Shown: positions 53,424 through 63,079 of the stretch, piece after piece
Position numbering within the stretch: position 1 is the stretch's first letter
How the letters are laid out: the number at the start of each line of letters is the position of its first letter
Assembly: GCA_965226155.1 (NCBI GenBank)
Contig: OZ245331.1
Coordinates: 744,001-808,000 of the forward strand
Length of the DNA stretch: 64,000 nucleotides
Source of the DNA: G965226155 sp965226155
GTDB taxonomy: Bacteria > Pseudomonadota > Gammaproteobacteria > Eutrophobiales > Eutrophobiaceae
Direction: 5' to 3'
Program-made: the position numbers and the translations under genes
The notes under the pieces: generated by a model
Told to the model about the DNA's origin: nothing
What the model saw: the letters and a program-made list of their open reading frames with translations, nothing else
Databases searched by the model: none

Positions 53424-54229
53424 GATGCCGCCTTTATGTGTATCGGCCCGTTAATTTCACTTTGAACCATATCAATCAACGATTCCTTAAGTAACTCAAG
53501 GATAGCCAAAAACGAGACGATGACACCAGCCTTGCCTTCTTCCACAGTAAACAGTTCGCGAAAATCAATAAATTCATCTGCTTTTACCGCATCAAGGACC
53601 ATCGTCATTCGCTCCCGTGTTGATAATGCTTCACGGTGAATCATGTGATGGGTATACATCTCGGCGCGTGCTAGAACATCTGCAAAGGCCCGTAGGATAT
53701 CTTCGATAGTGACTTCTGGCGGTTTTTGTAGGGTCTTCCTATCAGGAAAATCGATTATTGTGGCAAAGAGATCCCTTTCTAACCTAGGTAGATCATTAAT
53801 ATCTTCTGCCGCCTGTTTATATCGTTCATATTCTTGTAATCTTCGAATCAGTTCTGCTCGCGGGTCATCCTCATCCTCCTCGTCCAGAGACTTCGGCAAC
53901 AACATGCGGGATTTTATTTCCGCCAGCATTGCGGCCATAACGAGGTATTCACCTACCAGCTCCAGACGCAGTACATCCATAAGCTCGATATAGTGCATAT
54001 ATTGGGCGGTTATTTCGGCAATTGGAATATTCAGAATATCCAGATTTTGCCGTTTTATCAGATACAATAAAAGGTCCAGCGGCCCCTCAAAAGCCTCCAA
54101 AAAAACCTCTAGGGCATCAGGTGGAATATATAAATCATGCGGAAATTTTGAGTAGGGGGAACCCTGCACGATGGCAAAGGGCATTTCAGACTGCTCGGTT
54201 GAGGAAGGTACTATCTCTTCTGTGCTCAT
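53420..54229 (-). CDS. scpA: Segregation and condensation protein A
   Basis: This 269-residue kleisin subunit has FEGPLDLLLYLIKRQNLDILNIPI in its N-terminal part, LVMAAMLAEIKSRMLLP in the middle, and a C-terminal winged helix (VIVSFLAILELLKESLI) that binds the SMC head. It bridges the SMC dimer and ScpB. It lies in the order trpS-scpA-scpB-rluB, as found in many gamma- and betaproteobacteria. Confidence 0.95.
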   Translation of the reverse strand: MSTEEIVPSSTEQSEMPFAIVQGSPYSKFPHDLYIPPDALEVFLEAFEGPLDLLLYLIKRQNLDILNIPIAEITAQYMHYIELMDVLRLELVGEYLVMAAMLAEIKSRMLLPKSLDEEDEDDPRAELIRRLQEYERYKQAAEDINDLPRLERDLFATIIDFPDRKTLQKPPEVTIEDILRAFADVLARAEMYTHHMIHREALSTRERMTMVLDAVKADEFIDFRELFTVEEGKAGVIVSFLAILELLKESLIDMVQSEINGPIHIKAAS

Positions 54230-54309
54230 GTAGTGATAGTGTAGACTCTTACGCTATTATTAGAAATCTTTTTTGGGTTCGGTTACACCTGTGCTAGTAA
54301 CAGTTTGAC

Positions 54310-55521
54310 TTATTTATATACCAGACCAATTACAGAACGGACTTCCTCCATGGTCTGCTTAGCGATGTCTCGAGCAGCTTCACAGCCTTCACTGATAATG
54401 CCACGCACTATTTCAGGGTCCTCCTGGTATTCCTCTGCACGTTTACGAATCGGCTCCTGCTCCTTGAGAATCGAATCAATTAACGGCTGCTTACACTCCA
54501 GGCAACCAATCCCTGCACTTCGACATCCTTTCTGTACCCATTCCTTTACATCATCAGCCGAATATACTTGGTGAAACCCCCATACTGGGCACTTATCTGG
54601 ATCGCCCGGATCTTTGCGTCTGATACGGGCAGGGTCGGTAGGCATGGTTTTTATCTTCTCTTCGACGGTAGTAGGATTTTCCCTGAGGCCTATCGTGTTG
54701 CCATAGGATTTCGACATCTTTTGGCCATCGAGACCTGGGAATTTAGAATCGTGCGTCAACATTTCCTGCGGTTCTGGGAAGATAATTTTACCGCCACCTT
54801 CGAGGTAACCTACCAACCGGTCACGGTCCCCAATACTGATATTCTTTTGGGCTTCGATCATCGCCCTGGCTTTTTCCAGTGCCAACTCTTCTCCTCTTTC
54901 TTGATAATTCTGACGGAGCTCATGATAAAGACGGCTGTTCTTTTTCCCCATTTTCTTTGTAGCAGCTTCTGCTTTTTCTTGAAATCCGATCTCTCGTCCG
55001 TATAAATAATTAAAACGACGTGCGATTTCACGAGACAGTTCAACGTGAGCAACTTGGTCTTCTCCAACGGGGACATGGTTGGCCTTATACATGATAATGT
55101 CGGCAGTCTGCAGTAACGGATACCCCAAAAGTCCGTAGGTGGTTAGGTCTTTATTCGCTAGCTTTTCCTGCTGGTCTTTGTAGGATGGCACTCGCTCCAA
55201 CCAACTCAATGGGGTGAACATAGACAGCATTAGATGTAATTCCGCATGTTCCGGAACCTTGGATTGGATAAAAATCCTTGCTGACCCAGGGTTGACCCCA
55301 ACGGCTAACCAATCAACGACCATGTCCCATACTGAGCTGGAAATAGATTGAGGAGTTTCATATTCCGTTGTCAAAGCGTGCCAATCCGCAACGAAAAAAT
55401 AACACTCGTATTCGTTTTGAAGTTTTAGCCAGTTTTTAAGGACACCGTTATAATGGCCGAGATGTAACAGACCCGACGGTCGCATCCCAGACAGGACACG
55501 CCGATTTCCAGTAATTGCCAA
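54310..55521 (-). CDS. trpS: Tryptophanyl-tRNA synthetase
   Basis: This 403-residue class I synthetase has the HIGH-type motif in LLHLGHYNG near residue 19 and the KMSKS loop in GQKMSKSYGN near residue 275. It is longer than the 334-residue enterobacterial enzyme because of an inserted segment with four cysteines (CPVWGFHQVYS, KGCRSAGIGCLECK), a known feature of one bacterial group. About 80 bases separate it from scpA. Confidence 0.95.
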   Translation of the reverse strand: MAITGNRRVLSGMRPSGLLHLGHYNGVLKNWLKLQNEYECYFFVADWHALTTEYETPQSISSSVWDMVVDWLAVGVNPGSARIFIQSKVPEHAELHLMLSMFTPLSWLERVPSYKDQQEKLANKDLTTYGLLGYPLLQTADIIMYKANHVPVGEDQVAHVELSREIARRFNYLYGREIGFQEKAEAATKKMGKKNSRLYHELRQNYQERGEELALEKARAMIEAQKNISIGDRDRLVGYLEGGGKIIFPEPQEMLTHDSKFPGLDGQKMSKSYGNTIGLRENPTTVEEKIKTMPTDPARIRRKDPGDPDKCPVWGFHQVYSADDVKEWVQKGCRSAGIGCLECKQPLIDSILKEQEPIRKRAEEYQEDPEIVRGIISEGCEAARDIAKQTMEEVRSVIGLVYK

Positions 55522-55624
55522 AATTCTACCTCTGTAGATTAAACGTCAGATTATACAGCATTGTCCAGAAATCTAAATTAACATTAGAAACTGCCGTATC
55601 ACCACTACTCACACATTTTACAGG

Positions 55625-56248
55625 CTAATTAATTGTAAAGCTGACATCACCCTTTCCGGCACGAATTATTTCAGGAGAATCTTGTGACATATCGATTATG
55701 GTCGTCACTTCCGAACCAATTGACCCGCCATCGAGGATCAGGTCGATTTCCGGCCCGATTTTATCGTTGATTTCCAATGGATCAGTCTCGGGTATATCTT
55801 GTCCCGGTAACACCATGCTAGTGCTGAGTAGTGGTTCTGCCAGGGCTTCCAGCAAAGCCTGACAAATCTGGTTATCAGGGACACGCAAGCCGATGGTCTT
55901 GCGCTTTGAGTGTTGCAGACGTTTTGGTATATCACGTGATGCTTTCAACAGAAAAGTATATGGGCCTGGAGTGAGTCTTTTTATCAGTCTGAAAGCTGTA
56001 TTTTCTACCTTGGCAATCGAACTTATCTCTGATAAATCACGACATATAATAGTTAAAGGATGCCCAGGATTCAGTCCACGTATCTGCAACATTCGATCCT
56101 GAGCTGATTTTATGCCAATTAGACAACCCAGTGCGTAACAAGAATCGGTAGGATAGGCTATAACGCCACCTTGACGTATGATAGCGATAGACTGTGTAAT
56201 CAACCTCTGTTGTGGATTATCAGGATGAATTTTGAAAAATTGTGCCAT
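55625..56248 (-). CDS. yciO: YciO-type Sua5/TsaC-like protein
   Basis: This 207-residue protein follows Escherichia coli YciO closely: AQFFKIHPDNPQQRL, GGVIAYPTDSCYALGC, TPGPYTFLLKA, KRKTIGLRVPDN and LLSTSMVLPG. The family fold makes threonylcarbamoyl-AMP for tRNA modification, but YciO itself has an unclear role and does not replace TsaC. I chose the ATG at 56246-56248, which matches the YciO start; a GTG at 56257 is possible. The gene is divergent from yciB. Confidence 0.9.
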   Translation of the reverse strand: MAQFFKIHPDNPQQRLITQSIAIIRQGGVIAYPTDSCYALGCLIGIKSAQDRMLQIRGLNPGHPLTIICRDLSEISSIAKVENTAFRLIKRLTPGPYTFLLKASRDIPKRLQHSKRKTIGLRVPDNQICQALLEALAEPLLSTSMVLPGQDIPETDPLEINDKIGPEIDLILDGGSIGSEVTTIIDMSQDSPEIIRAGKGDVSFTIN

Positions 56249-56303
56249 TTCTTCCACTTTTGAATTATTAAATTCTCATTACATCCATTAAAATCATGAA
56301 AGT

Positions 56304-56870
56304 ATGAAATTTTTAATCGATTTTTTCCCAGTAGTTGCGTTCTTTATCGCCTATTATATCCCAGACGACCTGACACAACGGATGTATATCGCCACTTCGG
56401 TTGCTATCATCGCCGTCATAATGCAGGTATCAGTATATTGGTTGATCTATCGACGCTTTGAAAAAATGCACCTTATCACGCTTGTATTAATCCTCGTGCT
56501 TGGTGGCTTGACATTGATTTTGCAGGACAAACGTTTCTTCATGTGGAAACCGACAGCAGTCAATTGGTTGTTTGCCGTTGTCTTTTTGGTAAGTGAATTC
56601 ATTGGCAAGAAACCGATGATACAGAGGATGATGGACAATGCGATAACTGTCCCGGATAACGTCTGGTACACCTTGAATCGGTCGTGGATAGGATTCTTCG
56701 TATTTTCAGGAGCGGTCAATCTTTATGTAGCCTTCAATTTTGCCGAAAACATTTGGGTAAACTTTAAACTGTTTGGCATCCTAGGTATGACCCTCATATT
56801 TGCCATAGGACAAGCAGTCTTTTTGGCAAAATATATAACAGAACCAGAAAAGAAAAAATCAGGAAGCTGA
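56304..56870 (+). CDS. yciB: Septation protein A / inner-membrane protein YciB
   Basis: This 188-residue protein has five or six membrane segments and the family start MKFLIDFFPVVAFFIAYYI. Later blocks are FIGKKPMIQRMMDNAITVPD and WVNFKLFGILGMTLIFAIGQ. YciB affects cell-envelope and division processes in Escherichia coli; a direct activity is not established. It begins the small operon yciB-yciI-bolA, with 1 base before yciI. Confidence 0.94.
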   Translation: MKFLIDFFPVVAFFIAYYIPDDLTQRMYIATSVAIIAVIMQVSVYWLIYRRFEKMHLITLVLILVLGGLTLILQDKRFFMWKPTAVNWLFAVVFLVSEFIGKKPMIQRMMDNAITVPDNVWYTLNRSWIGFFVFSGAVNLYVAFNFAENIWVNFKLFGILGMTLIFAIGQAVFLAKYITEPEKKKSGS

Positions 56871-56871
56871 C

Positions 56872-57171
56872 ATGTTATATGCAATCATCAGCGAAGACGT
56901 TGAAGATAGTCTGACAAAACGGATGGCCGTAAGACCAGAACATCTTGCGAGGCTTCAGGTATTGAAAGATCAAGGTAGACTCGTTATCGCTGGACCTCAT
57001 CCAAAGATAGACAGTAATGACCCAGGACCTTCTGGATATACAGGGAGTCTAATTATCGCTGAGTTCGCCTCTTTGGATGAAGCACAAGAATGGGCATCTC
57101 AGGATCCTTACATCGATGCCAAAATATATCGCAAAGTCACAGTCAAACCGTTCAAAAAAACTATGCCTTAA
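56872..57171 (+). CDS. YciI family protein
   Basis: This 99-residue protein has the YciI fold with the conserved RPEHLARLQVLKDQGRLVIAG and SLIIAEFASLDEAQEWASQDPY, including the His/Asp pair typical of the family. Its role in the cell is unknown; related folds are dimeric and may bind small ligands. It lies between yciB and bolA, a common arrangement. Confidence 0.94.
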   Translation: MLYAIISEDVEDSLTKRMAVRPEHLARLQVLKDQGRLVIAGPHPKIDSNDPGPSGYTGSLIIAEFASLDEAQEWASQDPYIDAKIYRKVTVKPFKKTMP

Positions 57172-57177
57172 CTTACT

Positions 57178-57444
57178 ATGGAGCGTGTTCAAGCAATTCG
57201 CGAACGTATCAACCGCGACCTCGGTACAGAGCTGATAGAGATTATAGATGAATCTCATCTGCATATTGGACATGCAGGCGCAGCGGCAGGTGGTGGGCAT
57301 TTTGCTGTGAAAGTCATATCGGACAAATTTTCTAATCGATCGATTCTGGAACGACATCGTATGATCTATCAAGCAGTAGACGATCTCATGCCTTCAGAGA
57401 TTCACGCATTGAGTATCCAAGCACTCACACCGGAAGAACAGTAA
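57178..57444 (+). CDS. bolA: BolA family protein
   Basis: This 88-residue protein has the class II KH-like BolA fold: IEIIDESHLHIGHAGAAAGGGH, the histidine residue of HFAVKVISDKF, and SILERHRMIYQAVDDLM. BolA works with monothiol glutaredoxins around iron-sulfur clusters and in stress responses. It is 6 bases after yciI. Its stop TAA overlaps the first base of the broken dam-like frame. Confidence 0.94.
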   Translation: MERVQAIRERINRDLGTELIEIIDESHLHIGHAGAAAGGGHFAVKVISDKFSNRSILERHRMIYQAVDDLMPSEIHALSIQALTPEEQ

Positions 57445-58262
57445 TTACAAAACCCAAAACAAAACCATTCCTGAAATGGCCGGGAGGAAAATATCGCCTC
57501 ATAACTCATATCCGCAAATCGTTATGTCACGGTCAATGTTTAATTGAACCTTTTACTGGTTCTGCTGCCGTTTTTTTAAACACAAACTATTCTAGATACA
57601 TCCTCGCAGATACAAATCCTAATTTAATTCAACTGTACAAACAATTGTCATCAGAAGGTGTGAAATTTATCAATTATTGCAGGCGCTTATTTAGTTTGCA
57701 GAACAATACTTCTGAAAAGTATTACCAATACCGAGAAGAATTCAACAAAATAAAAATCCGTAGAAAATCGGCCTTGTTTTTATATCTAAACCGGCATTGC
57801 TACAATGGACTGATTCGTTACAACAGCCGTGGTGTATTCAATTCACCATTTGGAAGGTACATCAGACCTTACTTTCCTGATAAGGAAATGTTGCATTTTC
57901 TAGCAATGTCACACAAGGCAGAATTTCTAAACCTAAATTTTCATGAATCCATGCATCTAGCGAAGCAAGGTGATGTTATCTACTGTGACCCACCCTATAC
58001 ACCATTGACCGAGACTGCCAGATTTACTGACTATCATACTAATGGATTCAGCTAGGATGATCAGGTCAAACTAGCAGAAACTGCACGGGAATTAGCTGGC
58101 CGGAATGTACAGGTAGTTATTTCTAACCATGACACGGAGCAAATCCGAAAATTGTATAAAGAAGCTAATGCAAGGATTGAAAAATTTGAAGTTCGAAGGA
58201 TGATTGGCTGTAATGCAGATGCGCGAAAGAAAGTGGGCGAATTAATTGCAATTTTTGATTGA
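57444..58262 (+). pseudogene. DNA adenine methylase-like gene, broken
   Basis: The frame reads TKPKTKPFLKWPGGKYRL (motif I region), CLIEPFTGSAAVFLNTN, FLYLNRHCYNGLIRYNSRG, then GDVIYCDPPYTPL (the DPPY catalytic motif). After HTNGFS a TAG at 58053-58055 stops it; DDQVKLAETARELAGRNV and the rest of a Dam-type protein continue in the same frame to 58262. CAG to TAG is the likely change. No ATG or GTG occurs in frame before the methylase; an ATT at 57444 is the only candidate. A truncated product would have the catalytic core but lack the C-terminal part. Confidence 0.82.
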
Positions 58263-58319
58263 TGTCTAGCAGCTTTACATGGTTTTCAAAATATTCAGAA
58301 CCAATATTACAGCCCTGCT

Positions 58320-59318
58320 CTACATACACAACTTACCTTGCACTATAGGTGTATCTTGCGTATTCCCCCATTCAGCCATAGATGCATCATACAAACGAAC
58401 GTTTTGGTAACCCAAAAGCTCTGTCAAAACAAACCAAGGCGGAGATGCATGTAATCCTTCATTACAATATGTAACAATCGATTTATCCTGAGTAACCCCA
58501 TGTGTCTCATACAAGAACCTCAGGTCCTGTACAGATTTAAAGGTTCCGTCCTCATTAAAATTCAGACTCCAGGGCACATTGTGCGCACCTATAATGTGTC
58601 CTTTCCGTTGATGTTCGGTCCCGGAATGAAAGACTTTGCCAGAAATTTTGCCGGTATATTGATCTTCTGGTCGACCATCCACTAGGCTAAATTGATCATT
58701 TTTTAAGCGTGACTGAATATAATCCTTATCTGCGAGGTACTCTTCGTTTATTTGATCAATCTTATATTCACTTTTAGCTACCTCAGTTATATCACTAACT
58801 AAATCAAAACCTGCGAGCTTCCAAGCCTGCATTCCACCGTCAAGGATTCGAATATCTTGATGACCATAGTATCGCAGGGTCCAGAACATTCGTGCAGATA
58901 AGCGGTTAGTGAGCGTGTCATAAATGATCACGGTGGAATCTTGGCTGATACCTACCCTACTCATTAATGCCTCCATCGCTTGCTGAGAGAGAATCATATA
59001 GCGTTCAGGTAATTCGGGGTCGGTAATATCTGTCAACCAGTCAAGATATTGTGCGGTGGGGATATGCGATCGTCCAAAGTCTTCGCGGGACTGTCCTAGT
59101 TCAAGGACACGAATATCTGGATTATCGAGATTATTCTTCAGCCAAACGGCATCCACAAGTACCGATGACCGTTCACCCGGGATAGCCGGAATAATTGGTA
59201 CTTTGGCTGTAATAGGATCACTTGAAGCCACCTTGTTATTTGTGCTTTCAACCGGAGGTGACTTGCCGAAATCACACCCCGTTATCACAACGCTTAATAA
59301 AATTATAATAATCCGCAT
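58320..59318 (-). CDS. Two-domain rhodanese-like sulfurtransferase (lipoprotein)
   Basis: This 332-residue protein has a lipoprotein signal (MRIIIILLSVVITGC, lipobox ITGC) so it is probably periplasm-facing. Two rhodanese domains follow, about residues 50-175 and 195-325. The active cysteine is in the second domain, VTYCNEGLHASPP; the first has YDTLTN at that place and is inactive, as in other tandem rhodaneses. It resembles thiosulfate or 3-mercaptopyruvate sulfurtransferases, but the CNEGLH loop is not the standard one for either. A single-domain rhodanese follows divergently. Confidence 0.87.
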   Translation of the reverse strand: MRIIIILLSVVITGCDFGKSPPVESTNNKVASSDPITAKVPIIPAIPGERSSVLVDAVWLKNNLDNPDIRVLELGQSREDFGRSHIPTAQYLDWLTDITDPELPERYMILSQQAMEALMSRVGISQDSTVIIYDTLTNRLSARMFWTLRYYGHQDIRILDGGMQAWKLAGFDLVSDITEVAKSEYKIDQINEEYLADKDYIQSRLKNDQFSLVDGRPEDQYTGKISGKVFHSGTEHQRKGHIIGAHNVPWSLNFNEDGTFKSVQDLRFLYETHGVTQDKSIVTYCNEGLHASPPWFVLTELLGYQNVRLYDASMAEWGNTQDTPIVQGKLCM

Positions 59319-59455
59319 GAAACCTCCTTGAAGCAGATCTAGATTTTACCTCTGTAACAAGAATATTTCACAAATAGATCCTGTATAAATCAATAAAAGT
59401 TAACTATGAAGGTGTACAATCTGGTGAGTCATGAACAATCAAAACGGAGGTAACA

Positions 59456-59800
59456 ATGTTATCGATTTTTGCAAGATTTATCCTCGTACTTGCTTTTTGT
59501 GGCCTCTACGCCTGTTCATCCCTTATGCCTAGATCAGCCCAAGAGGTTTGGATCGATGTGAGGTTAGTGGCTGAACACGAGGCGTCTTCAATCCCAGGAC
59601 ATGCCAATATCCCGCACACTGAAATTGGAGACAGTATTATGCAATTGGTAACAGATAAAAACGCAGCCGTTTTTCTCTATTGCGGTAGTGGTCGCCGGGC
59701 AGGTGTTGCTAAAGAAACACTGGAAAACTTAGGTTATACCAATGTGACCAATTCAGGCGGTATCGATGATGTGCGTAAAGGGGTACAAGTGCACGAGTAG
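59456..59800 (+). CDS. Single-domain rhodanese-like lipoprotein
   Basis: This 114-residue protein has a lipoprotein signal ending LYACSS and one PspE-like rhodanese domain: VWIDVRLVAEHEASSIPGHANIPH and the active-site loop FLYCGSGRRAGVAKETL. It is divergent from the two-domain sulfurtransferase gene, and its stop overlaps a possible GTG start of the DUF3014 gene. AACGGAGG precedes the ATG at 59456. Its thiosulfate specificity is inferred from the family. Confidence 0.9.
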   Translation: MLSIFARFILVLAFCGLYACSSLMPRSAQEVWIDVRLVAEHEASSIPGHANIPHTEIGDSIMQLVTDKNAAVFLYCGSGRRAGVAKETLENLGYTNVTNSGGIDDVRKGVQVHE

Positions 59801-59814
59801 TGATAAGATCAAAT

Positions 59815-60603
59815 ATGAACAAACTTGTCCTCACAATTGTAGTAATCATTACGTTTGCAGGTATCACTGCTGCTATCTATTTAAGCCAGGATGATGAACT
59901 ACCGTCAGTTCTGCAGATAAAACCTGAACAAACGGCTCCAACAGTTGCTGAGACACTGCCTCAGGTTGAAGATGATCCATTACAACAAATAGAAGCTCAA
60001 TCTGAACCATCATCCCCTTTACCCAAACTTGATGAAAGCGATGGGCCGATTCGCGATGAAGTGGCAACATTGATTGACGATGATCAATTTGAAAATCTTT
60101 TCCTAGTCGATACCATCATTCGTAACATCGTTGTGTCTGTCGATAGCTTGACGAGGGAAAAGCTTCCAAATAAATACAGATTCACCCAACCTGTCCAAGG
60201 TAAATTCACTGTCACTGAAGATGATAACGAAATCAAGTTTATCGATCCTGATAATTATAATCGTTATACGTCCATTATTTCATTAGTAGAAGCCACTGAT
60301 ACTAAAAAAATAGCGGCTATCTACAACCGACTTTCACCATTGTTCCAGAAAGCCTACGATGAACTCGGCTATCCGGATTCAAATTTCACCGACCGTCTAG
60401 CCGAAGTCATTAACCACCTGACACAAGCACCAGAACTTAAGGATCCAATTAAACTCGAACAACCGAAGGTGAACTACACATATGCCGATCCGGAACTCGA
60501 AGCCCTCTCTTCAGGGCAAAAAATGATGATGCGAATGGGATATGACAATAACCGAAGGCTGAAGATCAAACTTCGTGAGTTACTCCAAGAACTAACGCAA
60601 TGA
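59815..60603 (+). CDS. DUF3014 family membrane-anchored protein
   Basis: This 262-residue protein has one N-terminal membrane segment, an acidic and proline-rich linker (about 35-70), then the DUF3014 domain: DDQFENLFLVDTIIRNIVV, SVDSLTREKLPNKYRF, RYTSIISLVEATDTKKIAAI and LSPLFQKAYDELGYP. The GTG at 59800 overlapping the preceding stop is another possible start. The function of the family is unknown. It may share an operon with the single-domain rhodanese. Confidence 0.85.
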   Translation: MNKLVLTIVVIITFAGITAAIYLSQDDELPSVLQIKPEQTAPTVAETLPQVEDDPLQQIEAQSEPSSPLPKLDESDGPIRDEVATLIDDDQFENLFLVDTIIRNIVVSVDSLTREKLPNKYRFTQPVQGKFTVTEDDNEIKFIDPDNYNRYTSIISLVEATDTKKIAAIYNRLSPLFQKAYDELGYPDSNFTDRLAEVINHLTQAPELKDPIKLEQPKVNYTYADPELEALSSGQKMMMRMGYDNNRRLKIKLRELLQELTQ

Positions 60604-60639
60604 TATTACTATTCTACCCCATGAAACGAGGTAAAATAT

Positions 60640-61499
60640 ATGAATAAGTCGCTGGTAAAAATATTATTCAAATCCACATTTAGCGGGCTGTTAATATTTG
60701 TCATTTTAACTATGGGATTAAAAGCCGTTGAAGCTTCTTCAATCGATCCGGCTAAACCTACCGCATTAGTTACTGGATCGAACCGTGGTATTGGACTCGC
60801 TTTTACTAAATACTACTTACAACAGGGCTGGAATGTCATTGCTACAGCAAGAAGTCCAGATAAAGCATCAGAATTAAGGGCGTTATCATCTAAACATAAT
60901 AATCTCATCATTGAACAACTAGATGTAACTGATTATCAGCGTGTCGATAAACTCGGCTAATTTTACAGTAATACCCATATAGACCTATTAATTAATAATG
61001 CTGGTGTTATGGGAAGATTATCTAAGCAAAGCTTAGAAGGACTCGACTATACAACCTTTGAACAAGTTATGGCTATCAATGTATTTGGGCCATTAAAAAT
61101 GATAAATGCATTTTTACCTAGCATTGAGAAAAGTACCCAAAAGAAAGTGATCACGATGACCAGCGGCGCTAGTTCCATGGGCAGGGCTCCAGCAGGTGGC
61201 GGAGGTGTGTATTTCTATCATATAAGCAAGGTTGGCATAAATAGGGGCATGTGGGTCGCGCAAGCTGAACTCAGGAAGAAGGGAATTATTGTAGCTACGA
61301 TAGCACCAGGCGGCGGACGAGGTGTTGATACAGATATGGTTAGACAATTACTGGCCGAAAAAATATAAAGTTGGAAAATTTACCTACACATTACACACCG
61401 GAAGAAAGCGTGACTGAAATGGCACGGGTAATTTCCGAGCTTGACGCATCACATGATGGTCTACCATTAAATGTTGACGGGAAAAAATTATCCCGTTAA
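60640..61499 (+). pseudogene. Short-chain dehydrogenase/reductase, broken
   Basis: The frame starts with a signal-like segment (to about residue 32), then the NAD-binding motif TALVTGSNRGIGLAF. A TAA at 60958-60960 interrupts it after RVDKLG. It continues in frame with HIDLLINNAGVMG and the catalytic region ITMTSGASSMG and YFYHISKVGINRG, where the Tyr-x3-Lys motif is shifted to Tyr-His-Ile-Ser-Lys. It stops at 61368, and a frameshift there leads into the normal family C-terminus (PEESVTEMARVISEL ... LNVDGKKLSR) to 61499. Two lesions make it a likely pseudogene. Confidence 0.82.
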
Positions 61500-62010
61500 A
61501 AGTTCCGGAGTATAAAAACTTTCTAGTAATTCTACCGATCTTACTAGCTACGCTAGCTATTAATATAGTGTTATGAATCTTTTACCTCTGCGAAAACTAT
61601 TAATCCAGATCATATTACTGATTGCCGCAATTGCATCGCGTAATTTTATAGTAAACCAATACGCGATCTATGGTCAGCTACTCGGATTAATGCCCTATGT
61701 TGTTCTATCCATAACCATGATGATTTGCGCGCATTACAATCGTTCAAGACTATTTACTGCCTCCCTAGCGTTATTGATATGCTACATCCTCATCCAGTCA
61801 CAATTACAAACATCATTATCCACACCAGGAAACCTAATAATCTTTTCTTCCATTAGTCTCCTGATGCCAGCAACACTATTGTTATTGCTCTTAGTTCCAG
61901 AACGGGGCTTATTTAATCTATATGGCATTTTTGTCATTGCTGTTATTCCAATACAAATTTTAGCTATCCTGGCAATTATTTCTTTCCTGCCACAAGAGCA
62001 ATATGTATCC

Positions 62011-63079
62011 GCGGATTCAACTTTGAAGTGCAACGTTGATGTTAAAAAAGGCTTCATGTAGTGTTTTTGAATTAAGTGTTTTTCTGGGACGGTGATTGAG
62101 TTTTTTCATGACCAAGTTTAACTGCTTTTGTGTAATCGTGCTGGAGTCCATTTTCTTTGGGAAGTACTGTCGAATGAGACCATTGATATTTTCATTTAAA
62201 CCCCGTTCCCAGGAGGCATAAGGATGTGCAAAATAGAACCCCGCGTTCAATTGTTGAGCAATAACCTCATGCTCAGCAAATTCTTTTCCATTATCCGAGG
62301 TGATCGTGTGAACCGACGCCTTCATATTAGACAACAATCGCACGATAGCTTGCCTGACGGCAGAGGCAGTTCGTCGTTTCACCTGTGCAATCAAGGTGTA
62401 CATCGACTTGCGCTCGCTCAAGGTGACCAGCGCCTGTCGATGGCCTTTGCCGATGACGGTGTCCACTTCCCAGTCACCGATGCGTGTCTTCCTGTTCACA
62501 ATGGCGGGACGCTTATCAATGCTGCCCTGATTCACCAGAACCCCACGACGTTGATAACTACCATAACGCTTCTTTCGTTTCTTCTGGCAACGCAAGTACC
62601 GGTACAGCTCACCGCCGTCTGCCTTGTCCTGGTATATGTAGTGATATATCCATTCATGACTCAGAGCGATACCTTCTCGTTTATGCAACCAGTCACTGAT
62701 TTGCTCAGGACTCCATTCGTCCCGCAGCCAGACCTCTACTCGCTCCCACAAGGTCGTGGGGAATCGCTGTTGTTGGCTGGCTTCTCGACGCGCTTGCCGG
62801 AGCAACTGAGCTTGGCGGGGTCGATAGCCTCTCAAGCCACGGTTGCGTCTGAGTTCACGGCTAATAGTAGATTTATGCACGCCTATCAAGGCGGCTATAT
62901 CTCCGTTTGTGTATGTCCTGCTTTCATCAGGGCGTAAATCTGGTAACGTTGATGCTCGGTAAGCTGTGTGTAGTGTCTCATCTGTGCCTCTCTTTCTTGC
63001 TGGAACGAAAGGTAAGGATGCTACCGCAACTTGCCGTTCGTGCCACCTAATTGAGTTGCACTTACAAATTGAATTCACG
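62011..63079 (-). mobile_element. IS30-family element, copy 5 (1069 bp)
   Basis: It is inserted in the diguanylate cyclase gene with a perfect 4-bp target duplication, ATCC at 62007-62010 and 63080-63083. Ends are GCGGATTCAAC and GAATTCACG. It is 2 bases longer than copy 4 because of an extra AT in the transposase gene. Confidence 0.95.
62017..62981 (-). pseudogene. IS30 transposase, copy 5, frameshifted near N-terminus
   Basis: An extra AT near 62898 (plus strand GGCTATATCTCC; others GGCTATCTCC) breaks the frame inside the helix-turn-helix, between GHTQT and IAALIGVHKST. The remaining 290 residues, including all DDE residues, are open. Confidence 0.88.
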
